Shown here: positions 7,477-15,248 of the stretch, in pieces | How positions within the stretch are numbered: the stretch's first letter is position 1 | How the letters are laid out: every line of letters starts with the position of its first letter | NCBI GenBank assembly: GCA_028284565.1 | Contig: JANQRM010000193.1 | Span: forward strand, 1 to 26,109 | Source: Anaerolineae bacterium | GTDB taxonomy: Bacteria > Chloroflexota > Anaerolineae > Aggregatilineales > Phototrophicaceae | Length of the DNA: 26,109 nucleotides | Direction: 5' to 3' | Translations under genes and position numbers: made by a program | The notes under the pieces: generated by a model | The model's input: only the letters and a program-made list of their open reading frames with translations | The model's database searches: none | Told to the model about the DNA's origin: nothing

Positions 7477-7713
7477 ATGCGACTCATTAATGAAACTCAA
7501 CCGGGTAATCGTGCAAGTGCTTATATTGGCTATGCCATCGGGCGAATGCGTCAGGGCTTGTCCAGTTATGAAGTGCAAAAAGAGCTAGAAGCCAAAGGGA
7601 TGCCGACGCGAGTCGCGCATACAATTGTGCAACGGCTCGATACGCATCTGCATGAACAACCTAAGAAAAAACGTATGTCACGGCTCGCACGTCTCTGGAA
7701 TCGGATGCGTTAA
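7477..7713 (+). CDS. Small helical protein of unknown function
   Basis: This is a 78-residue basic protein starting at the ATG at 7477, which has GGAG seven bases upstream; an earlier in-frame ATG at 7459 lacks such a site. The core reads as two or three helices (SAYIGYAIGRMRQGLSSYEVQKELEAKGMP, then VAHTIVQRLDTHLH), followed by a Lys/Arg-rich tail. I do not recognise the family. An A6 run (7666-7671) in the tail lies next to a reading frame that opens in -1 into the downstream DUF429 gene, so the two products may be linked by frameshifting. Confidence 0.7.
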   Translation: MRLINETQPGNRASAYIGYAIGRMRQGLSSYEVQKELEAKGMPTRVAHTIVQRLDTHLHEQPKKKRMSRLARLWNRMR

Positions 7714-7790
7714 TCGCTAATACTCATCCATTTTCAAACTTTTATGGGGTTGATTTTAGTGGTGCGCGCTCAGCCGGACGCAAAATCTGG
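7665..7790 (+). other. In-frame 5' extension of the DUF429 gene without a normal start codon
   Basis: The DUF429 frame is open back to 7665 (stop codon at 7662-7664), yet contains no ATG, GTG or TTG before 7791. The conserved family opening FYGVDFSGARSAGRKIWVA is encoded at 7740-7793, so the real protein must start within this stretch. Options are a rare start (CTG at 7695, or ATC at 7713 overlapping the upstream stop), or -1 frameshifting from the upstream gene at A6 (7666-7671). Confidence 0.6.
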
Positions 7791-8558
7791 GTGGCGCAAG
7801 GACATATCATCTCCCATCAACTCCACATCCTATCGTGTACACAACTGAGTCAGCACTTATCAGGCGATTTCTCTCGTGAAGTCGCCTATTCGCATTTGCG
7901 TGAGTGGGTAGCAGAATCGACTGATGCGCTATGGGGTATGGATTTCCCATTTGGTTTAACACAAGGCACAACACCAACATCCTATGACAGCTGGTTGGAT
8001 TTCATCGAACACTTTGTTAAGGGTTATCCGACGATAAAAGATTATGAGGCGATGATTGCTAACCAAAAGCCTATTAATCTGCAACAATTCGGCACGAAAG
8101 AACCGCATCGACAATCCGATATGGAGGCGAAAACACCTTTTGCACCAACGAATCTGTGGGTGTATAAGCAGACTTATTTTGGCATCCGGGATGTGTTGAG
8201 TCCGTTGGTGATGACTGAGCAAGTTTGTGTGTTGCCGATGCAAGCGTATCAATCCATCTTGCCAGCTGTGATTGAAGTTTGCCCAGCATCAACATTGAAG
8301 CAACTGGACTTTCCAACAAATTACAAGGGGAGGGGTGATGTCAAGCAATCAAAGCGCAAAGCGTTGCTGGATTTCATCATAGGGCAAGGGGATATAGCGA
8401 TTCCGACCGACCTGCATTCGACATTGATTGCCGATTGTGAAGGGGATGCACTGGATAGTGTGCTGGCGTGTTATTCGGCGTATCGAGTGTGGCGGGGTGG
8501 TCGGTTATTCCCTGTGATGACAGTGCGGTATCACATTGAGGGATATGTATATGTTTGA
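7791..8558 (+). CDS. DUF429 family protein (predicted RNase H-fold nuclease)
   Basis: The coordinates given start at the first canonical codon (GTG, 7791), but the conserved N-terminal motif GVDFSGA lies upstream at 7740-7790, so this start is almost certainly too short. Downstream motifs fit DUF429: ALWGMDFPFGL (second acidic strand), EVCPASTL, and EGDALDSVLACYSAYRV (the C-terminal acidic helix). The D...D...E...D pattern suggests an RNase H-like active site. The biochemical role of the family is not established to my knowledge. The gene overlaps or abuts the small basic protein upstream and is convergent with the Fe-S oxidoreductase. Confidence 0.8.
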   Translation: MAQGHIISHQLHILSCTQLSQHLSGDFSREVAYSHLREWVAESTDALWGMDFPFGLTQGTTPTSYDSWLDFIEHFVKGYPTIKDYEAMIANQKPINLQQFGTKEPHRQSDMEAKTPFAPTNLWVYKQTYFGIRDVLSPLVMTEQVCVLPMQAYQSILPAVIEVCPASTLKQLDFPTNYKGRGDVKQSKRKALLDFIIGQGDIAIPTDLHSTLIADCEGDALDSVLACYSAYRVWRGGRLFPVMTVRYHIEGYVYV

Positions 8559-8569
8559 TTATTATGTTG

Positions 8570-8612
8570 GGGCGTATAGCTGTTGTGTGTGGACACAACA
8601 ATCATAACGCCC
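8570..8612. terminator. Two-tier hairpin between convergent genes
   Basis: The inner stem TGTTGTGT/ACACAACA (8581-8588 with 8593-8600, loop GTGG) is perfect over 8 bp. An outer stem GGGCGT/ACGCCC (8570-8575 with 8607-8612) closes it across small internal loops. It lies in the 66-base gap between two convergent stop codons, where a bidirectional terminator is expected, but neither side has a real T-run. Confidence 0.5.
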
Positions 8613-8624
8613 TTACGAAAGTGA

Positions 8625-10649
8625 CTATGCTTCGTGCAGTGATTCGGCAATCATCTCTACGATGTCTTTGACTTCGGGACCGTCGGGGATTGCGCCTTTG
8701 GCATCGACGAACATTCGCATACAGAAGGGGCAACCGACAGCCATCGTATCTGCGCCCGTTGCTTTTGCTTCTTCATAGCGTACCATGTTGACATTGGCAT
8801 CGCCGTGTTCTTCTTCTTTCCAGAATTGCGCGCCACCTGCCCCACAACAGAAGCTATTCTTTTTGTTGCGTGGCATCTCTGTGACGTTTGCACCCATGCT
8901 TTGCAGGACATTGCGCGGGGCATCGACCACATCATTGTGCCGTCCCAAGTAGCAGGGGTCATGGAAGGTGACGTTGCTCCATGTTTTGGGATTGGCGGTG
9001 CGGGGTAATTTGCCCGCTTGGATGAGTTCTTCGATGAGTTCGGTATGATGCACGACTTCATATTCGCCACCGAATTGGTGATACTCTTTGCCGATGTTGT
9101 GGAAGCAATGCGGACAAGTCACGACGATACGCTTGGGAGCGACTTCGTTGAGGGTCTCGACATTGGCGGATGCCATTTCGAAGTAGAGATATTCATTGCC
9201 TGCGCGTCGGGCAGTGTCTCCGGTGCAGGTTTCCGAATCGCCAAGAATGGCAAAGTTGACCTTGGCGGCTTGGAGGACTTTGACCAAAGCACGAGCGGTC
9301 TCTTGGGCGCGTGGGTCATAGCTGACAGCACAGCCTGTCCAATATAGGACATCGAAGTTGGGATTCTCTTCGACAGTGGGGACGTTTAAGCCGTCTGTCC
9401 AGCCGACGCGACTTTCGGCGATTTGCCATGGGTTGCCTTGCCGTTCCATGCCGTTGAATGCCCCTTGTAACTCAGCTGGGAACTCGCCTTGAGTCAACAC
9501 CGAGTCACGGCGGATGTCGAGGATGTCAAACATAGGTTCATTGCCCACAGGACAAATATCAATGCACGCGCCACAAGATGTACATGCCCATACAGCGGAG
9601 TCGCTAATCACCGAGCCAATGAGTGACCATTCCACCTCGTTGCCTGCCGCAATGCTGGCTTGTTCGTCTTTGAGCATATAGCGTTTGTTGACTTCCAGTG
9701 CGGAAGGAGAGAGTTCCTTGCCGGTGACATAAGCCGGGCAGACATCCTGACAGCGATTGCACATGATGCAGGCATATGCATCGACGATATGCGTTTTATG
9801 CAAATCAGTCAGGGTGTGTGCGCCGAATTGCTCTTTTTCTTCGTCTTCAAAATCGAGGGGTTCGAGTTCGCCCAAGCTGGTGCGTTGCGGGCGACTGAAG
9901 AAGTTGAAGGGAGCCATGAAGAGATGGGCATGTTTAGTATAAGGGAAGTAAGGTGTGAAGAGCAAAATGCCACCCAAAGCAACCCACCACCAAATATGAC
10001 GGAAGACTTCGAGTCCATCAACATTTAATCCGGCGAACAGGGGCGAGACAATTGCGGCAAAGGGCATCCACAAATCCGCCCCTTCCTGTGCGACGACGAC
10101 GGCTTCACCTAAAAAGCGTGCGCCGACATGGAGGAGGATAAATCCGGCGACAATCATGGAATCGCGGGTGATTCCGCCGCCTTCCACCTTGGGATGGAGT
10201 AGCACATTGTCATGGAAGCTGAGTTCTTTTTTGTTGGGCAAATAAAGGCGACGGATGATGAAGTAGGCAACACCGACGAGGACGATAACACTGAGAACAT
10301 CTGCCAAGAGTCGGTAGCCATCGTAGAGGACACCGAAGCTCTTGAGGGTTTCATCAAAGTTGGGGACAAAGCCAATCAAGAAGTCAAGCGCGTTGACGAG
10401 AAAATAGAAGGTGAAGCCCAAGACCACGCCCCAATGCAACAAGCTCGTGGTGCGACGGGTTTTGAGTGTGGTCTCTTGAGTCAGATAAATCCGTGTTGCT
10501 TTAATTGCCCGACGGATGATGTCTTTGAAGTAGAGTTCACCCTCGCCTCGATTAATCACCAAATACATCTGGCGGAAGCCCTCGTAGGTCGCACCAAGCG
10601 CAAATAACGCCAAGAAGATAAACAACATTTTTTCAACGGGTGTTAACAT
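8625..10649 (-). CDS. Membrane Fe-S oxidoreductase with CCG domains (HdrDE-like / ETF-quinone oxidoreductase-like)
   Basis: This 674-residue fusion begins with about five membrane segments (residues 8-250) resembling the NarI/HdrE cytochrome b subunit, with candidate haem histidines H72, H174, H218 and H240/H242. Two [4Fe-4S] ferredoxin motifs follow, at C294-x2-C-x2-C-x3-C and C356-x2-C-x2-C-x3-CP. Two cysteine-rich CCG domains then follow: the first degenerate (C440, CTGD at 475, CPHC at 512-515), the second complete (C566, CCGAGG at 601, CPFC at 640-643). This plan matches proteins that pass electrons between the quinone pool and ETF or thiol partners; the EMO-type ETF:menaquinone oxidoreductase is the best guess. 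No ETF or acyl-CoA dehydrogenase gene is visible here. Confidence 0.9.
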   Translation of the reverse strand: MLTPVEKMLFIFLALFALGATYEGFRQMYLVINRGEGELYFKDIIRRAIKATRIYLTQETTLKTRRTTSLLHWGVVLGFTFYFLVNALDFLIGFVPNFDETLKSFGVLYDGYRLLADVLSVIVLVGVAYFIIRRLYLPNKKELSFHDNVLLHPKVEGGGITRDSMIVAGFILLHVGARFLGEAVVVAQEGADLWMPFAAIVSPLFAGLNVDGLEVFRHIWWWVALGGILLFTPYFPYTKHAHLFMAPFNFFSRPQRTSLGELEPLDFEDEEKEQFGAHTLTDLHKTHIVDAYACIMCNRCQDVCPAYVTGKELSPSALEVNKRYMLKDEQASIAAGNEVEWSLIGSVISDSAVWACTSCGACIDICPVGNEPMFDILDIRRDSVLTQGEFPAELQGAFNGMERQGNPWQIAESRVGWTDGLNVPTVEENPNFDVLYWTGCAVSYDPRAQETARALVKVLQAAKVNFAILGDSETCTGDTARRAGNEYLYFEMASANVETLNEVAPKRIVVTCPHCFHNIGKEYHQFGGEYEVVHHTELIEELIQAGKLPRTANPKTWSNVTFHDPCYLGRHNDVVDAPRNVLQSMGANVTEMPRNKKNSFCCGAGGAQFWKEEEHGDANVNMVRYEEAKATGADTMAVGCPFCMRMFVDAKGAIPDGPEVKDIVEMIAESLHEA

Positions 10650-10684
10650 GAGTACTGTGTTCCTTCAATCATAACTTTGATAAA

Positions 10685-11641
10685 TTAATTCTGTATCCAG
10701 CACTGATTATAATTGTCGCCTTGATTCTGGGTAATCTGTCTTAGATTATTACCTTCGACATCTATCGTATAGATTTGGTATGTCTGTCGATTTCGATTGG
10801 AACTAAAGCTAATGGTTTGTCCACCAGGTGACCATCTCGGCAATATATCATCGCCTGATGAATCAGTGAGTTGAGTCAGACCACTTCCGTCCGATTGCAT
10901 AATAAACAAATTCTTTGAGTCTGCTTGTTGCATAGAGAATACAATATGGCTTCCGTCTGGCGACCAAGCTGGGTCTCCAACCCAATGTTTAGTTTCCAAG
11001 ATATGTCTGCCATAACTGCCATTGGCGTTAATTACGGCGATCCCATGTGGTTCAGTTCCCCAACCATCTTTAGGATGATAGCTGTAGACAATCAGATTAT
11101 CTGTTGGTGACCATTGTGGGCTACGATAGGCAAACCAAAAATCACTTTGTAAGGTTTGATCTGTTTGCGATGGTCGATTTAATATCGTTATCCATTCCTC
11201 AAATTCTAGTTCAATTGAATAGAAAATTGACATCTCAGAATAGACGATGTGTTGACCATCTGGTGAAAAGGAAAGAGCCTGAACGCTTGTCTCTGTATCG
11301 AATTCTGGTTTAAGGTCTGTACCATCGAAATCAACCCGGAATATTGGTGAATATTCCGAACCTTCGGAGAAAACCAATGTTTGACTTTCAAGATGACAAT
11401 CTACTGCGACAATCCTAGAGTCGGAATTCAAAATCTCTTGATACCCTGTCCCATCGTCACGGATTCTATTAATCGCATAGTTGTTTTCTTCAATTTCATG
11501 ATCATGAATTTTAGATATGAATACGATGTTGAAGTTCGTAGATTGCATATTTGATTCATTAGTTTGAGAGAACATCAATATTAATATTATCGCACTGAAA
11601 AAGACTAAAAGGTAGCGAATTTGAGGTCGAATAGAAAACAT
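10685..11641 (-). CDS. TolB-like beta-propeller protein with N-terminal membrane anchor
   Basis: This 318-residue protein begins with a hydrophobic segment at about 9-26, either a signal anchor or an uncleaved signal peptide. It then shows PD40/WD40-like repeats: SFSPDGQHIVYSE, WSPTDNLIVYSYHP, AWSPDGSHIVFS, LFIMQSDGSGLTQLTD, RWSPGGQTISFSSNRN, and IYTIDVEGNNLRQIT. This is a six-bladed-type propeller outside the cytoplasm. Such proteins usually mediate protein contacts or ligand binding; no catalytic domain is visible. The gene is more AT-rich than its neighbours. It stands 35 bases upstream of the oxidoreductase on the same strand, so co-transcription is possible, but no shared function is apparent. 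Confidence 0.85.
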   Translation of the reverse strand: MFSIRPQIRYLLVFFSAIILILMFSQTNESNMQSTNFNIVFISKIHDHEIEENNYAINRIRDDGTGYQEILNSDSRIVAVDCHLESQTLVFSEGSEYSPIFRVDFDGTDLKPEFDTETSVQALSFSPDGQHIVYSEMSIFYSIELEFEEWITILNRPSQTDQTLQSDFWFAYRSPQWSPTDNLIVYSYHPKDGWGTEPHGIAVINANGSYGRHILETKHWVGDPAWSPDGSHIVFSMQQADSKNLFIMQSDGSGLTQLTDSSGDDILPRWSPGGQTISFSSNRNRQTYQIYTIDVEGNNLRQITQNQGDNYNQCWIQN

Positions 11642-11803
11642 TGAACTATTTCAATACTGTTTTGAAAACTGCCCCAAGTGTACCACTCGGCAAGTGAAAC
11701 CACCAATTCATTGCCTGACGCTTGCAATCCCATCAAATCGAACTAAACTATGGCGGATTTATTGTCTCATGCAATTTGTGTCACACCACAGAAAGCTCCG
11801 ATT

Positions 11804-12802
11804 ATGCACACTACTGCCCTCGTTGGATGCGCGCACATCCATACGCCCGACTTTATTAAACGCTTGAACAATCGTGAAGATGTCACGGTTAAGTGGGTAT
11901 GGGATCATGACCGTGAGCGTGCGGAACAATCTGCTCAAAAGACGAAGAGCCAGACGGTGAGTGAACTGAGTGATATTTTTGGAGATGAGGATGTGCAAAG
12001 TGTCGTCATCTGCTCCGAAACGAATCGGCATGAATCTCTGGTGTTGGATGCGGTCTCGGCGAAGAAGCACCTGTTTGTGGAAAAACCACTCGGGACAGGC
12101 TCTGCAGATTCGATGACGATGGCTAAGACAATTGATGACGCAGGTGTGATTTTCCAAACCGGATTTTTCCATCGGACGTTTGCCGTGAATCAATTCCTCA
12201 AAGCGCAGATTGATGCAGGAAGTTTTGGCAAAATCACGCGCATTGGACATAGCAACCGTCATGCTGGGTCATTAAAAGGCTGGTTCGATAATGAGTGGCG
12301 TTGGATGGCAGACCCTTCGCAAGCCGGAGTCGGCGCATTTGGCGATATGGGCGCGCATTCGACCGATTTGTTGTTGTGGCTGATGGGCGATGTGGAGAAG
12401 GTCACAGCGAGTATTGATGTGGCAACAGGACGCTATGGCGATTGTGATGAATATGGCGAAGGATTACTGAAGTTCAAGAATGGAGCTATCGGACGCTTAG
12501 AAGCAGGTTGGGTCTCATTGGCGAATCCGATAACGCATCTCATTAGTGGGACAGAGGGACAAGCCTATGTCCACAATCGACAACTGTATTTCGAGAGTCA
12601 GCATGTGGAGGGAGCAGACGGTCAGTCGGTGTGGACGGATTTGCCGGATGACCTGCCTCATGCCTTTGACTTGTTCTTGGACGCGGTCAATGGGGAAGCG
12701 AATGTCCCATTGGTTACGACACAAGAAGCCTCGCGTGTGAGTCAAGTGATTGAAGCGATGTACACAGCGCATGAGCAAGCGACTTGGATAGAGATAGAGT
12801 AG
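11804..12802 (+). CDS. Gfo/Idh/MocA family oxidoreductase (first of pair)
   Basis: This is a 332-residue protein from the ATG at 11804. That start is preferred over the in-frame ATG at 11750 because the Rossmann strand (TTALVGCAHIH) should open the protein, and an 18-residue leader is unusual. The family motif EKPL lies at residues 93-96. The C-terminal domain shows GAFGDMGAHSTDLLLWLMG, with the His that commonly takes part in catalysis. The NAD(P) glycine loop reads VGCAHIHTP rather than a clean GxGxxG. The family oxidises or reduces sugars, inositols and related alcohols; the substrate is unknown here. A second family member follows 41 bases downstream. Confidence 0.9.
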   Translation: MHTTALVGCAHIHTPDFIKRLNNREDVTVKWVWDHDRERAEQSAQKTKSQTVSELSDIFGDEDVQSVVICSETNRHESLVLDAVSAKKHLFVEKPLGTGSADSMTMAKTIDDAGVIFQTGFFHRTFAVNQFLKAQIDAGSFGKITRIGHSNRHAGSLKGWFDNEWRWMADPSQAGVGAFGDMGAHSTDLLLWLMGDVEKVTASIDVATGRYGDCDEYGEGLLKFKNGAIGRLEAGWVSLANPITHLISGTEGQAYVHNRQLYFESQHVEGADGQSVWTDLPDDLPHAFDLFLDAVNGEANVPLVTTQEASRVSQVIEAMYTAHEQATWIEIE

Positions 12803-12843
12803 AACATTAACAATTAGCAACCTGCACACAGGAGAAGACATCA

Positions 12844-13911
12844 ATGCCCGAAACACTCAAGGTTGGAATCATCGGAGTCGGGGGAATTGCCCATGCCCAT
12901 ATGCCCGGTTGGGAAGCCTTTGACCAGACGGAAGTCATCGCCGTATCGGATATTAATCCGACGGTAGCAGAACAATTTGCTCAACGATACAACGTCCCCT
13001 CGTTTACGACCCAAGCTGACGACCTCTTCAACAATCCGAATATTGATATTATTGACATCTGCACACCCAATAATTTCCATGCCCCACTTGCAATTTCGGC
13101 TTTTCAAGCCGGGAAGCACGTGATTTGTGAGAAGCCCCTTGCGCCGACTCCCAAAGAAATTGAAGCTATGATTGAAGTGCGGGATGCATCGGGCAAGATG
13201 TTGATGACGGCTCAACATTTCCGTTTTTCGGGGATTGCCAAAGCGATGAAAGCACAGATTGGTTTTGGTGCATTGGGTGAGGTGTATCATGCACGGAGTT
13301 GGATGTTGCGTCGTTCTCTGATTCCGAATCGCTTAAGTTTCATACTTAAAAATCAAGCAAGTGGTGGGGCGTGTATTGATATTGGTGTGCATATCCTCGA
13401 TTTGACGCTGTGGATGATGGGCAATCCAGAGCCAGTGTCGGTGACAGGGGTTTCTCGGACAGAATTGGCGACGCAAGACGGTGCATTCACGACCATATGG
13501 AATGGTGGCGATATACCCAAAGAAATTGATGTGGAGGAATTCGCCTCCGCTTTTGTCCGCTTTGAGAATGGGGCGACGCTGATATTGGAAGTCAGTTGGA
13601 TGTTGCATCATGAGACCGAAGGCGAGGATGTCCAAGTATGGCTCTATGGGAAAGATGGCGGGGCACATTTTCCGTCGGGCAAGTTCCTGAGTAGCAATAA
13701 TGTTACCAAGCAACATTACAATACCAAGCTGAAAGTGATGGGGAATTACCTTGAGCCTCATGCCCAAGAGTGTGTCGAATTTGCACAAGCCATCTTAGAT
13801 GGCGCGCCCTCACCTGTTCCAGCCGAACAATCACTCCAAGTTGCCAAGATTTTGGATGCGGTGTATCGCAGTCAAGAAACCGGACGTGAGATTCGACTAG
13901 ATGAGGATTAG
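12844..13911 (+). CDS. Gfo/Idh/MocA family oxidoreductase (second of pair)
   Basis: This 355-residue protein has an AGGAG ribosome site about ten bases before the ATG. The cofactor loop GIIGVGGIAHAH (GxGGxA) is canonical, EKPL lies at residues 96-99, and GGACIDIGVHILDLTLWMMG carries the typical catalytic-region His. The C-terminal sheet is complete, and the length is normal for NAD(P)-dependent sugar dehydrogenases of the family. It follows a divergent paralogue on the same strand, so the pair may act in one sugar or cyclitol pathway; the substrate is unknown. Its stop overlaps the stop of the convergent RidA-like gene at 13908-13911. Confidence 0.93.
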   Translation: MPETLKVGIIGVGGIAHAHMPGWEAFDQTEVIAVSDINPTVAEQFAQRYNVPSFTTQADDLFNNPNIDIIDICTPNNFHAPLAISAFQAGKHVICEKPLAPTPKEIEAMIEVRDASGKMLMTAQHFRFSGIAKAMKAQIGFGALGEVYHARSWMLRRSLIPNRLSFILKNQASGGACIDIGVHILDLTLWMMGNPEPVSVTGVSRTELATQDGAFTTIWNGGDIPKEIDVEEFASAFVRFENGATLILEVSWMLHHETEGEDVQVWLYGKDGGAHFPSGKFLSSNNVTKQHYNTKLKVMGNYLEPHAQECVEFAQAILDGAPSPVPAEQSLQVAKILDAVYRSQETGREIRLDED

Positions 13912-14336
13912 GTCTCTAGCGCGACGATCATCTCGATTTCAATGAGTAGGTCTTCGCGGGCTAAGGATTGCACGCCCAAAAAGGTACTCGCTGGCATGGT
14001 CTCTATCTGAACCATTTCTTGCATGACTTGCGCAACAATAGGGCGGTGAACAGCCGGGTCAAGATTGACGACATAGGTTGTCCATTTGAGGACGTTATCC
14101 CATGTTGCGCCGATTTCATCGAGGACCGCTTTAAGATTCTCGATGGTCTTGACGGTTTGTGCGCGGAAGTCACTTTTGCCTACGGTGTTGCCTTGTTTGT
14201 CATAAGCGACCTGTCCTGAGGCAAAGATGAGCGTGGCATCAGTGACACTAACAGCTTGGGTGTAAATGGGGTTATAAAAAGACCCTTGGGGTGGATGTGT
14301 TGAATTTTCAAGGATACTGCTCCTATTTTTAAACAT
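13908..14336 (-). CDS. RidA/YjgF-family protein lacking the catalytic arginine
   Basis: This 142-residue protein has the RidA fold pattern: GSFYNPIYTQAVSV, LIFASGQVAYD, RAQTVKTIENLKAVLDEIGATWDNVLKWTTYV, and a final strand LLIEIEMIVA. Archetypal RidA enzymes use an Arg in the PARS segment to hydrolyse imine/enamine intermediates. The matching segment here reads MPASTF, with Ser at residue 117, so classical imine deaminase activity is doubtful and it is likely from another Rid subgroup. The first 15 residues extend beyond the usual start. Its stop codon interlocks with that of the convergent oxidoreductase (TTAG at 13908-13911). Confidence 0.9.
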   Translation of the reverse strand: MFKNRSSILENSTHPPQGSFYNPIYTQAVSVTDATLIFASGQVAYDKQGNTVGKSDFRAQTVKTIENLKAVLDEIGATWDNVLKWTTYVVNLDPAVHRPIVAQVMQEMVQIETMPASTFLGVQSLAREDLLIEIEMIVALET

Positions 14337-14462
14337 GCTTTAATTGACTGTGATTGTACTGCGACAGCTGACACTGACCAAATCACCCTAATAGCTTGTG
14401 TAAGAAATCGTCTCTGCATTGCATCTCAAATAGTGGCTAACTAAACGATAGGAGAACAGGCG

Positions 14463-15053
14463 ATGCTGGATGTCAAAGCGATATTTGAAGGTGATAACAA
14501 AGTGATTGATGTTGCCAAAGACTACAGCCGTGAGGACTTGCGGCGTGAGTCGGATGAAAGTATTGATTTTCTACTAGATTTACTCAGTGATTTGGATGAT
14601 GCAGACATAGTGTTTAACCCTAAAGACCCAGATGCGGATGACCCGTTTGCGGTAGAAGGTCAAGAACATATCGGCTGGAACATGGGACATCTGATAGCCC
14701 ATGTTACGGCAAGTACGGAAGAAGGCGCGGCATTTAGTTCGATTTTAGCGCGGGGCGTCGAAATCGGCGGACGCTTGCGCTATGAAACCCCGTGGCGTGA
14801 GATGACGACGAAAGCTATCTGTGTGCAACGCTTGGAAGAGAGTCGGCGGATTCGGAATGCCTATCTGGATACGTGGCCCGATGAACCCCACTTGGATGCG
14901 TTGCGCGAGATGTCAGAACGTTTCGAGGCTCGCTTCGGGAAGATGAATGCGCCTGCCGCCTTTTTATTCGGTCTGGCACACGAAGTCGGGCATTACGACC
15001 AAATCAAGGATGTGAAGGAACAAGCTCTCGCCGCCAAACAGGCACAAGCATAA
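14463..15053 (+). CDS. DinB-like four-helix metal-binding protein
   Basis: This 196-residue protein has a GGAG ribosome site before the ATG. It is helical throughout, with GHLIAHV (H76, H80) in the second helix and HEVGHYDQ (H173, H177) near the end. This is the spacing expected for the metal-binding histidines of the DinB/YfiT-like fold. Members include thiol transferases and many uncharacterised stress-linked proteins; the specific role is unknown. The acidic stretch DPDADDPF at about 55-62 is a lineage-type loop. The hisS promoter begins within a few bases of its stop codon. Confidence 0.8.
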   Translation: MLDVKAIFEGDNKVIDVAKDYSREDLRRESDESIDFLLDLLSDLDDADIVFNPKDPDADDPFAVEGQEHIGWNMGHLIAHVTASTEEGAAFSSILARGVEIGGRLRYETPWREMTTKAICVQRLEESRRIRNAYLDTWPDEPHLDALREMSERFEARFGKMNAPAAFLFGLAHEVGHYDQIKDVKEQALAAKQAQA

Positions 15054-15056
15054 CGG

Positions 15057-15085
15057 TTGTTATTCGCTGTTTCTTGTCTTATACT
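15057..15085 (+). promoter_or_regulatory. hisS promoter (TTGTTA - 17 bp - TATACT)
   Basis: A -35 box TTGTTA at 15057-15062 and a -10 box TATACT at 15080-15085 are separated by exactly 17 bases. Transcription would be expected to start near 15091-15093, which coincides with the ATG of the leader peptide at 15092. Confidence 0.7.
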
Positions 15086-15091
15086 GTGGCA

Positions 15092-15154
15092 ATGAACAAA
15101 AAAGCACTCACGATGAATCAATTTCGCCATCATCATTTCATCATTTGGAGATGA
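15092..15154 (+). CDS. His-rich leader peptide upstream of hisS
   Basis: This is a 20-codon ORF. It opens with MNKKALT and has a second in-frame ATG at 15113. The second half reads NQFRHHHFIIWR, with three consecutive CAT His codons at 15128-15136, and it stops with TGA at 15152. Its position directly before hisS, with a terminator downstream, is the hallmark of a histidine-sensing attenuator. There is no Shine-Dalgarno sequence; the predicted transcript start falls on the first ATG, so translation may be leaderless. Small size means chance cannot be excluded from codons alone; the surrounding structure is what supports it. Confidence 0.65.
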   Translation: MNKKALTMNQFRHHHFIIWR

Positions 15155-15211
15155 TGTTGAACCCATCGTGATGAATATAACTATTCAATATGCGCGGACA
15201 TGGGTTCGCGC
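15128..15211 (+). promoter_or_regulatory. Histidine attenuator of hisS (competing RNA structures)
   Basis: The His-codon strand CATCATC (15128-15134) can pair with GATGATG (15150-15156), which spans the leader stop. The strand GAACCCAT (15159-15166) is perfectly complementary to ATGGGTTC (15200-15207), the loop plus half of the 3' arm of the terminator, so the two folds exclude each other. A ribosome stopped at the leader stop would cover GAACCCAT and let the terminator form. A ribosome stalled on the His codons would leave it free to block the terminator. The model is inferred by hand folding. Confidence 0.65.
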
Positions 15212-15220
15212 TATTTTTTT
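15192..15220 (+). terminator. Rho-independent terminator in hisS leader
   Basis: GCGCGGAC (15192-15199) pairs with GTTCGCGC (15204-15211) over 8 bp, including one G-U pair, with a four-base loop ATGG. TA and seven T residues follow (15214-15220). It lies 29 bases before the hisS start and points into the gene, so it must act as a conditional terminator. Confidence 0.85.
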
Positions 15221-15248
15221 GCCTAGCCACCGCGAATAAGGAGCCAAG

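Noticed and set aside
11759..12262. 167-codon minus-strand frame inside the first Gfo/Idh gene
   Set aside because: The plus-strand product has clear family motifs (EKPL, GAHSTD); the minus product has none and is Arg/His/Cys-rich, as in antisense shadows.
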